A program made the translations under genes and the position numbers. Of a stretch of DNA of 64,000 bases, positions 29,244 to 41,200 are shown in pieces. How positions within the stretch are numbered: the first letter of the stretch is position 1; every line of letters begins with the position of its first letter. The notes beneath the pieces are model-generated. The model was given only the letters and a program-made list of their open reading frames with translations. It was not told the DNA's origin and did no database searches. Source of the DNA: a virus; the IMG/VR virus record IMGVR_UViG_3300029787_000024, positions 1-64,000 of that record; one strand, written 5' to 3'.

Positions 29244-29270
29244 CAAATATACTAAATTTTATTATATCAA
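29244..29270 (-). promoter_or_regulatory. Putative promoter TTG-N16-TATATTTG
   Basis: On the minus strand TTG (29270-29268), 16 bases, then TATATTTG (29251-29244), close to the Bacteroidota consensus. It lies between the giant gene (stop at 29280) and the start of 28735-29220, 23 bases before the ATG. It would drive the decoration, envelope and lysis genes. Confidence 0.6.
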
Positions 29271-29279
29271 TTTTTGCCA

Positions 29280-32200
29280 CTACCTCTCAAATGATTTCCT
29301 AATTGGTTTAGGGAATAATTTAGGCAAAGTACCCATAGCCTTACTAGTTCCTTTCTTAAAATATTTAGTGTCTCTTTGGTATTCTGAGCCAGATATTATA
29401 TATTTTAATCCATTAAGAACATTAAGACCTGTATCTAAAGCAGGAACACTCATTAAGTATTGCCATTTATCTATGTTCATCATTAAATTCATATCCCAGA
29501 ATAAATCTTTTAACTCTCCAATAGTTCCACTTTCATCATCATCATCACTAAATCCGCCTATCATTGATATCAATCCTAAAACAAATATCATACCATAAGT
29601 TCCTCTAGCCGCTTTTGCTATAGCTTCTTGTCTATGCTTAGGAAGGTCTTTAAACTTACCTTTCCATTTTCTTACATCAAAATCTTTATCTCTAACAATA
29701 TCTCTAACAAAAGAAATGGTAGCTCTAGTAGAACCCACATGCCCTCTATTAAATCTATCTATTTTTTCTCCTCCCCATCTGTCCCATATAAATGTAGGTA
29801 ACCATCTTTTAAATTGAAGAAGGGTATTAACAAAACTATAAGTTTGTATTAACCTTTGGTCTAAAGCAGTATAACCTCTACCTTGTACAGCATATACATC
29901 TGATTTATATCTATCAGCATTTTTAGTTAATTGTTCATATACAGCAGAATCTATTACCTCTACCTCTCCATTCTTATTAATAGTAAATGAATTCCATTCT
30001 TCTTGAGTTAACTGACCAACAAAACCAACTCTTTGTATCCATTTCTCAGACACAGACATTGGTGCAAACATAATTTTACCAAACCCACCATCAAACAAAC
30101 CTTCTGATAATTGTTCTGTGGCATCTGTAATAATTCCAAACTCTATAGCTATAGCTGTAGCTTTTTTTCTAGACTCATTACTATAAATACCATTTTGACC
30201 AATTCCCCAGAATCTAGACTCACCTCTTCCCCACTCTTTAATACCACCTCTTCTAAATGTATTGTATTTACCTATAGCTATATTACCAACAGCAGCGGTA
30301 ATATTAAAACCTAAACCAACAAACATAGTCCATTTCTGTAAGTTATCAGCTATCTTATCAGCCCATATTCTTTTTCCATCTTTAGTAAAAATAGATTTTC
30401 TTGCAGTTTTTTGAAGAACATACCTATCTCTTAATAAATCTTTTATCCATCTTTGCGCAAAAGGGTTTCCTCTAAAAGAAGTATAAGATATAGCGCCATC
30501 AATTAAAGGAAGTTTTTCCATCATACCTCTAAAGCTAAATCCAGATTGCGTGTTTAACCCATGCGCCCACATAGTTTTATTAACATATTTTGTTAAGTTA
30601 TTATGTATATCAGATGAAGCCGAAAACTCTGCAGACGAAGAACGTGATGCTAAATTTCTATCAAAACTATGAGCATCACTTACATTAACAATATCTTCTA
30701 TTAATATAATTGGGTTTCCTAAGGCATCTTTACCCCCCTTAACATATCTATTAGCTTGATTAAAAAGAGCTTTAAGTTGTCTTTTAGACTTCATATCTTT
30801 TACGCCTTTTCCTTTATCCATTTGTTGTAATTTATAGTACTCAACAAATTGACCCAAAGGAGCAGTCACTGTAACACCATCCATTTCTCCTACAACAGCA
30901 ATATCTCTAAGCTTAGAATCATAGTTATGGCCTATAAAAGCGGCTGTCATATTTCTATTAATCATCATTTCAAATTTACCCGCAGCCATATTAGGTATAT
31001 ACCTTGAGCCTCTACCATCCTCTAATAAAGGCCTTCCATTTGGCCCTGTTTTTTGAGAAAGATGATTTTCAAACATTCCAGTTGTCTCAACATACATTCT
31101 TAAATAATTTATTTCAGCTTCTGTAAGGTTAGCATTTTTTACTTTAGCATCACTAATTGTTCCATCAGTATTCATAAAATTCTTAAACCTCAACACTCTT
31201 TCATATTTACCAGTTTGCGAATTAACAACTTCATGGTCTTCTACTAAATTCTTAAAAAGAAATTTATTATATAAAAATCTACCATAAGGAACATATGTAT
31301 GTATGGCTTTATGCACAAACCAAGGAACAAACTTAAACCAATTTAATCTACTCTTAAGAAGCTTATTATAAGCCTTGTCCATTTTCCTTCTTATTCTCCT
31401 ATTTTCTTTATAATAATGCATCTCTGACTTATTCAGCTCATTAAGTATAAAAGAAATCTCCCCTCTTTCAGAAGAAGATATATTAGAATCTAACCACATT
31501 TGCGCCCAGCTTATATCTTTAGTTCCAAGAGGATGGCCTTTCTCTAACTTTTCTTGCATGTCCACTAAAGCATCTACTTGTTGTTGAGAAAATCCTTGGT
31601 CCTTTACAGCTTTAATAACATCTTTTATATTAGATAAGTGCATCTTAGCACCTAAAGCTCTATTCATCTTTTCTCTTATGTTAGCCGCAGCAATAGGGTC
31701 TAAGTTGTTTATTTCATTTTTTAATATAGATAACATATCATCTATACCAATTTCCGTGTCTTCAATAACACTAATACCATTTTCATCTCTAGAAAAATAA
31801 GTCTGTTCTAACTTAGCTACCTTATGTATATCCTCCTGATATCTTTGATATTGTTCTTCTACTTTTTTATAAGCTTTTGGGTTTTGTTTTTTTAATGCAT
31901 CTAAGTCTACATGAGTTCCATATGAATTTACATATTCTTGGAAATCCCTATTAGTATTATTTCTTTGGTGAAAGATTTCATCATTTGTTAAATACTTTTC
32001 TTCATTAACAAACATACCATCTGTATCTTTCATTTCCTTTCCATCTATAGTAGCTAATGTTTTATGAGTAACGTTTCTTTTTCTTTGAGGGAATACCTCA
32101 TCAGTAGTTATATTAGACTCCTTAGACTCTATATTCATATCTCTTTCTACAACATCTATTCTAGAAGGCATTCTTTTGTCTCTAGTAAACGAAGATGCTA

Positions 32201-35200
32201 TAGGTGTTAAAGTAACTTTACCCTCTGTAGAGATATTAGCCTTATATAAAAGAGTTACGTTTTGTTTTTGAGAAGACTTTTTAATTTTAGACTTAGCGTC
32301 AACAGAATAAATTTCATTATTTATAAATAAATTTCCTCCTTCTAAATTATAATTATCATTTCTTACAATATTATTTCCCTCTACACTATAAGAAGCGTCT
32401 ATAAAAACTTTCTTATTTATATTTTTATTATTAACAAGAATGTGGTCAGCTACTTTATCTGCAAATTCAGCAGTAATTTTACCTTTACGAGACTCTTGCC
32501 CTTTTGATTTGATAAGCTGACTCTTTGTTACGTTACTAACTTTAGCAGCAGAACCTCCTAAATAAGGAAGTAAAGCTGTAGGCCCAGTATGCTGATTAGA
32601 TATAAGGTCATAAGCAAGTAAAAAATCTTTTACTCTTGCGGGTAATTTTTCAAATGCTTTTCTAGCAGACTCTGGATTACTAACCCCTCTATCGTTAATC
32701 TTAATAGTTGTATTGTTTTTTAAGTCCCCTGCAATTATACCTTGAGCAAACACTCCATCTGCCGTCATAGATACCTTTGTTGTGTTTCCAGTGCTTTCTA
32801 AATACCTACCCCTTCCAATATTTTCTGTTATCTCTAATTGCTCTATAGTGCAATAATTATTTATAAAAGAATATACCCCATTCATATCGCCTTTAGATAA
32901 CATATCAATATGATTAAGACCAAGGTTTAAAATTCTTTCAAAACTTGTATTAGGATTATTTAATTCCTCTAACACCCTTTCATTTTTAGAATAATAATCC
33001 CCAAATACATTAGTTAAACTAAAATTATATATACCGCTTTGAGCTAATCTAATAGAACGAACAGTATTTTCCATTCCAATTATATCTTTAGAGTTTAGAT
33101 TTCTAAAATCAGAAGCATTAACAGCTAATACTCTTCTCATTACAGAACGCCAATCACCAGCATAAGCTGGGTCTGAGTTTATTGTCTCTGCTTGTTTTAA
33201 TAAGATGTTAAAATTCTTTTGTAATATAGGATGCTTAAGGTTTATGGATTCAGATATAGTTTTCATGTCTCCATTTTTTAACGCTAACAATAAACCATCT
33301 ACCTGACTTTGTGTTAAAGTTTTACTAAATAATCTATGAGAAGACATTACATTATCTCTATGAATGTGAGAAAGTTGAATTACTTTTCTAATTAAATCTG
33401 CAACACCTAAACCAGTTTCAGGAAGCGAGCTATCTAAATTAGCTAAAGCCCCAAGAGTATTTGTATTATCTCTTAATGAAGAATTATTTAATTTAACAAT
33501 CAACTGAAGCATTCCAATTTTTGAAGACTCATTATTTAAGTTATTTAAATCTATACTTCTATCAGGTATTTGCCAAAAAGGAATATCTGTTATTTCATTA
33601 AGAAGGCTTTGCACAATATCAAACGTGGATGACTCAGGAGAATTTTGGTATTGCTCAACAAAATCTTTTGCTATATCAGAGTTCATAAGAACGGCTACAT
33701 TATCAAAAGACATTCCTCTAGCAAGAAGTTGAGACCACATATTAAAGGTTTGGGTATTCATATTTAACTCACTTGCATTACCTTTATTAGCGTCGTCTAA
33801 AAAGATGTTTAACATATAAGCTAAATTAAATCCTCTACCCTTATTACCTAAATAGTTATTATCTAATTTATTATTTTTTAACCCAGCGTTTTTAATGTCA
33901 CCCCTAAACATAGCTTTTCCTGTTACACTTAATTCATATGAACTAAGAACCTTGTATAACGTATTAAATAGGGCAGCCCTACCTATATTTTTTTGACCCT
34001 CTCTATTTGAACGAAACTTTTTATTATCATTAATAATACTTAAATCATTTATGTCTGACTCAGTATATTTAATTTTTTTAGACTCTATCTTATTTTTAGC
34101 TTTTTTAACTACCGCATCAAAGCCTATAGACTTTATCATAAACTCATGATACTTTTCACTTAACATAAGATTAGTGGTTGCATCAAAAGCTTTATTATAT
34201 TTATTTTGAGAATCAGTTAATTTTTGTTTAATAGTTTTGTCACCTTTTTTAGATATTTCTTGATGCTTAGATATCACATGTAAAGCGTCTCCATCTAAAT
34301 CAGAACCAATTAAATCAGAAATTTCAGAAGGAATCATAACCATACTTCCAGAACCTTTTATAATTTGAGTGACCTCACCAACTACAGCGTCCCCTAGCTT
34401 AGAGGCAGGGACTCTTTGTAATATAACCTTCTCACCTATTTTAAGACCCATTCCTTCATGAACTGCTACTTGAGCAGCTTTATAATTCTTACCATCTTTT
34501 TTATATCCCCTTAAGCCTAACTTATCATTAGTAGATATATTATCAAGGCTAACTTTAGTACCTACACCAAAATCAGTAGATTGATAAGTTACGCCCCCTT
34601 TACCTCTCATTCTTAAAGCTTTCTTTTTTAAGATAGAATTAGCGAGTCTTCTTCTTAAATCAACGGAGCCATTATCAAAACTACCTGTAGCTAATAAATC
34701 TATAGCAGCTTGAGAAAACACATTAGTATCTGCACTCTTTGCTAGCTTCTCAGAAACTTTCTTTATTTTATCTGCTGTTACCTCTCCAGATATAAAGTTT
34801 TCTGCTAATATACTTTCTACTTGAGACTTAAAAGCGTCAACCCAAAGTTGTTGTACATTGTTAGAATTTTTTATGTCAGCAGGTATAGAGTTTAAATGAA
34901 ACAATATTTGCTTAGCAATAGTTGATGATGAGGATTTTTTATCTAACTCTGTTTGTATACCAAAGAAAGAACCATCTAATCCATATATATCATTATCTTT
35001 CCACATACCATTTTGATGGTCATTTAACAAAACACTTCCATCTTCATTAGTCTTATTAAGTCTAGATAAATCATTTACATTTAAAAGATTGTTTTTTATA
35101 CCTGGACTTTGATTTTTTATAGAAGAACTAAACATTACTACAGGCATAACATTATTAGGAGTTGCTCTATCTCTAATATCTAAAGAGTCTCTAACGCTTT

Positions 35201-38200
35201 TAAAATTAGGGTTCTTTAATATAAAATTATCTGTAAGAACAAAGACATTAGTTTTTCCATAGAAAGGAAATCTTTCACCAGCTTTATTTGAAAATGTTTT
35301 ATTGTCTAAATTTTGTCCATTATAAACAAACTTGTAATGGTCTCCTACTTTTCTTAATCCTCCATATTTATTTTTAACCATCTTTCTTGCCATAGACTCT
35401 GTAATAAAAGAACAAGCATCTGTTTTATTAACACCATCTACTTTAACATCTTTTAACATTATAGGTTCTATTCTTGAATTAGAATCCCACTGAACGTGCA
35501 TAGCTACAGAACCAGCGCTTCTTTTAATATAATCATTAGGGCCTTTAAAATGTTTAGCTGGTCCAATTAAGAGGTCTTTGGCATGATATTTGTTTATAGC
35601 ATAGTTTAAAACTATTTGTCCTAAAAATCTATTATAAGCAGTTTTATCGCCTTTCATTTTCTTTTGAATAGACTTACTTATTAATTCTTTAGGCTGAGAC
35701 CTAATAAACTTATCAAGACTTTGTATTTCTTTTTTAAGTTTGTTTCCTTGTTTATCATACAAATCAAAAACAGGAATATCTCCTTCCAAAAACTTATCTC
35801 CTTTTTTATGAATCTCTTCAGCCTTAGCCCAAGCTTCTGAAGGGCTTAATAAATCTGCATTATTAATTCTTAAATGAAGACTTTTATCTGAGAATATAGA
35901 AATGTTCTGACTATACGTAGAGCTTTTACCAGAGATGGCCTCTGCTAATAAAGACACATCCATCATTGTTCTTTGATTAGAAGTTTCGCTTCCAGAATTA
36001 TAAGCTGAATTATTAACAAGACCTCCTATCATTTGCACCACCTCTACTCTTTCTCCATTTTTAATTTTTTGAAACAATGCGTTATCACCAAACACCCCTT
36101 CTAGCTCAATCATTTCAGCTGGAGTTAAGTTATCAAGCTTGTTCATTAATATATCTATCTGATGTTTTTTAGATATAAGATTAGTCTTTTCTCCATTAGG
36201 CATGGTTACTTGCGTTAAAAACTCTCCCTTAGCAATTCTTTCTGCTAAAGCGATAGATAGTTTTTTTATAATACCAAACTCTCTAATTTGATGAGATATT
36301 CTAGGAGTAGGCTTTCCTTGCTTTAAATACATAGGGTTAAACTCTATATTATTAGAATTAACATTAAGATTTATTCTAGGTCTAGTATCTTTAATTCCTT
36401 TATAAGTACTATTATCAACAGAGTATTCAACTAACTCTTTTAGATTATTCATTTCATCTGTACTAAAGTTTTCTTGTACATCTCTTGTTTTAGACCACTT
36501 TTGAAATGAATTTAATATAGCTTTCTTACCAATACTTTCTGGGTTTTTTCCATTAAAAATAAATATACCCGTGTCTCTAATTAATTGATGAGTAGCGCTA
36601 TTCTTATCTTTCTCCATGATAACATTACCTTTATCATCTTTCATCTCCTTACCGTTCTTATCTAGCTTAGGAATATCTTGTGGTATAAAACTATCAATTA
36701 ACTCTCCCTTTTCTAGCTCTTGAGGACTAATAGAATCTTTATAATTAGCAGGAACTATATTATGATATAAGAATTCAGCAACAGCTCTTCTTTTTTCTAT
36801 TAAAGATAAGTTATCATTATTTACTATTTTATATAAACCACCTACATTAGATAAGAATCTAAGTTTAGAAATTTCTTTTGCATCAAAAGACTTGTCTTGA
36901 TTAACTCTGGTTGGTGAAGATATTGTCATATCATTCTTCATTCTAAGACGAATGTTTTTTTCCATACCTACTTGCTTACCACTTCTATGAGGACTTATCA
37001 TAGGCTTACCATCTCTATAATCTAACTTATAAAAATCTATATTTTTAAAAGCATTTAATTCGTGATACATGTCATTAATAACATTATCCATTAAATCAAT
37101 TGATGAACCTTTATACTTACTGGCTATATATGACTCAGCTAAATAATTAGCAAACCTTGCTAGCATAGCATTTTCAGTTGGTTGAAGATTGTTTTCTTTA
37201 AGGTTAATTAAAGATTGCTCTACTTTAAGTTTAAATTCTTCAAGGGTAGCACTTTCCCAAGCAGCATTATAAAGTATTCTTCTTACTGCATTTCTTCCTA
37301 ATTTTTTATCCCTATCTTCTTTACCTTTTTTAGAATGAAGCGTCCCAAGATTTTCCATGCTAGTATATTCATTTATAGCAGCAGATAAAGTCTCGCCCTC
37401 TCCACTTCTTTTATCTTCCATATAAGCATCCATAGTTCCAACCTCCAATTCTTCTTCAAGTAAGTTTTGACCATCTTCTGAAAACACATCTGTACTCACA
37501 AGTGATTGAGATAGTAAAGCCTCATTTAATATACGATTCCAATTCTCTTCTATATAATCAATTGCTAACTGTTCTCTTTCGTTTTCAAAGTAAGAAATTA
37601 ATGAGTTATTTAAAATTTCTTTATTTTCTATTATAAAAGCTTTTAACTTCTTTTTTCCAGCAGGAGTGATTTGACCATTTTCATAATAAGGATACTCCAT
37701 CATTTCTTCTGTAAATACCTCGTCTTTTAAAAGGTTAATTTCATCATCAATTCTTCTGTTTACTTTTTCCTTTATTAAAGGAGACCTATCTCTTTGTTGA
37801 AAACTCTCAGAACTTCTTTTATTTACTCTAACTTTTCTTAGTGTATAATAATGCCCTTCTTTATTTTTATAATCTTTAACAACAGCTTCTAATGCTTTAT
37901 CAAATTGTTGGGCAAGATTTTCGTTTCCTGTTTTTTCTAAAATTTCTTTAGCCTCTTTTCTTGTAAACATGTTTTTTATAAAGTCCCAAAATCTTCTTAT
38001 AATATTTTTAGCCTCATTTCTTGTCTCTTGATTTTTAGAAATCTTTTTATCTAAAGCTTTTTCATCTAATTTTTTACCTAAAAGGTCAGCAAGAGTTTCT
38101 TCTAACACATATCTTTGTTGACTTGGAGGTAATTCTTTATAACCTTTAAGAGCCCTTTTAGAAGCATCAATGTATTGACTAATAGTTTTGTTTGTATTTT

Positions 38201-41200
38201 GAGGTCTTTTTTTCCACTCAGACCAAGTAACAATAGAATTTTGTGTTTTTAATAATTGAGCAAAAGTAAATACCTCTCCTTTTTTATTTTTAAATAAAAT
38301 CATATCAGGATAAGCCTCTCTTGTATTTTCATACGCAGGATTAACAAACTTTCCATTTTTATCTTTTTGTACAATAAAATTTCTAAGAGCTTTTACAACA
38401 GGTGAGTTCCAAAATTCTCCTAAATATATGTGAGAGCCTTCGTGAAATATAGTTTCTTGATTAGCACTACCCACATCTATAAACATACTTAAACCATGAG
38501 TAAGCCCTAATGTTCTAAGACCTTCTTCACTCATCATTAACTTATCTATAAATGTTATATTAACACCCTTCTTTATCATTTTATCTCTCCAAGCTTTTTC
38601 AAAAGCAATATGTCTTTTAGTATAATAAGGAGAAGTAGCAGATTGTTTGTTTACTTTTTTTCTTTGTAGTAAATCTTTTAGGCTAGTTTTTTTATCTTTA
38701 AATTGAGCTTCAGTTGTTGTTAACTGGCTTCTTTCTAGTTTTAATCTATTTAAGGTATTTATTTCTGATTTAAATAAAGCGCCTTGTTCTTTACTCTTTT
38801 TTTCTATTGCCGCAATTCTCTCATCTATTTCTTTAATTCTATTTTTCTTTTGTTCAGCAACTTTTTCAAAAACAGTCTTTTCTTTTTCTATTGTTTCTTT
38901 CTCTATGTTTCTTTTATTTGTTGAAGAATCAACTGACTTCTCTGCATGATTCATACTAACATCATTTTGTAGAGCAGCCTTTTGTTTAGAAAGCTTTAGA
39001 ATTTTATCTTTAATCTTTTGTTTTTTACCCTCATTCTTTTCTTTATTTAATTGAATGGCTAAATTATCTATTTCTTTTTGTACATTATCAGCTTGTTGCT
39101 TACCAGAAGTTGGTAGTTGCGCTGTCTTGCCTTTAGCTATATTTTCTGCACCTTTTTTAGTAGATATATTAGAAACTTCAATAGTTCCATCTGGAGACAC
39201 TATATTATATTTTCCACTTTTATTTTTTACAACTCTATACTTATAATGATTCTTAGGTCGAGTTTTGTTTTTAATTATATTATTAACCTCCCTCGCAGAA
39301 AGTTTTTTCATTTGAGAACTAGTATACCCAAGCTTCTTTAATTGACTTGCCTTCTTGCCTCTTATTTTCTTTTTTTGAGATTCTTTTTGTTTTATATTAA
39401 TAGGAGTACTATCTTCTTTCTTTTTTATAACATCATCTCTTTTTTTCTTATTCTTATTTTTAATTTCTTTTAGTTGATTTTCATGAAACTTTTTAGAGTC
39501 TGAATATAATTGAGGAATTATTTTTTCATAATTTGTTATAGTTTCTTGAAAAGACTTTTCTTGCATAGAAAATTCTTTATTTATAAAATCTATTTGTTGC
39601 TTTCTAAGCTTAGGGTCTTTTATAGTTTCTTTAACTTTATCTATTTGAGCTTGTTTGTTTGCAACAGTTTCATTTAACATTCTTTGAGTTGCGTCTTTAT
39701 AATAAGCAACTTCTGCTAATTGTTTTCTAGCCTGAGGTGTTAATTGTTTAAGAGACTCATTGTCAAACTTAGAAAACGTTTCGTTCATTTCAGTTAAAGT
39801 CTCTTTATACTGTTGACCTTGCTCCTTAGTAATTTGACCTTGCTTAACCATTATATCTATTCTACCACCTTCTCCTATAGCAGTCTCAACTTCTCTTTCA
39901 GCAACCACACCAAGCAAAAAGTTTTCTTTAGCAATCTCATTTTGAATTATTTTCTTTTGCTCTGGAGTCCAATCTTTTCCAATAATACCTTTTTCTTTTG
40001 CTATTGCTGCTTCTTTAGCAAAAAGTAAATTATAATTATTGCCATCCGTCATTCCAGAGGCATTAATTTTTTCATCTAAAATAGAACTTCTTAATGCCAT
40101 AGCATTAATTGTGTCTTTAAATGCACCACCTACAGTACCTGCAATACCTGGACCTAATGCCATAGCTGAAGATATAAGCCTAGTTTCTGCCGCTTCTGGG
40201 CTATTAAAGTAATCCCAAAACCCACCTTGTTGTTTAAATATTTGCAATGATTGACCAAAATTTCCTCCTGAAAAATCAACTATATTACCATCTTTATCTT
40301 TACCTTCAAACTTTGTACCAAGGGCGTTATGAGCATTTTTTGAAACAGACCAATCTTGATAAGTTTCTTGAACTTGCTCCAGATAAGCATCTGTTACTGT
40401 TATACCACTACTTATAGTAAAATTAGTAACTGCTGGAAGAAAACTTCCCGCAGAATTAACTTTTAATTTTGCACCAACACCTCCAACAAACTTAGACATA
40501 ACCATCCATTTCATAGCATCTACATACATATATTCCATGTTATTAGCCATAGTATATAATGAAGCACTTGCTGCTTGAGCAGTTGTTCCCCCTGCATCTA
40601 AAACTTTTCTATTAGCTTCACCAGCAAGCATTACACCTTCTAGTAAATTAATACCAACAGCGGCTCCACCAACAGCAGCAACGTCTTTTGCGGCCCAATA
40701 AGCTTGAGGCATCTTTCCAATACCCTTATGTCCAAAAAATTTAAACGCAGGATTAAGAACGTTCTTAGAAAGATTAGTGGTCATGTTTATAGGGGTAAGC
40801 ATATTTTTCGCTCCCCAGCTAGTACTAGCAACTCTTGTTCTAGCAAGGTTACTTATTTTTGTACCTGCAAAATAAAAACCAATTAAATTAGGAATCATTT
40901 TTCCAAATTTAGTATACCAAAATTGAGGCTTAAGCATTTGATTATAGTTCAACGTAAAGTTACCCTTTTCGTCATAAAAAAAGTTTTTTTCCAATTCATC
41001 ATCTAAATCAATCATATCATCCCATGTTCCATACCAATCTCCAGCTTCATTCAATACATCAGTAATTGGGTCTAATACACTAATACCAAGAACAGCTTCA
41101 GTTAAAACATCTATACCAATAGGTCCGCTTGCAGACCTTCTATTTATATCTTCTCTTTTTTGTTCACCCCATTCTGAGCCCATAAAAGCCTCCCCACCAT

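Noticed and set aside
30111-30314. Plus-strand frames opposite the giant gene (also 39055, 39813, 40704, 41322)
   Set aside because: Antisense shadows of a highly biased coding frame; no separate evidence.
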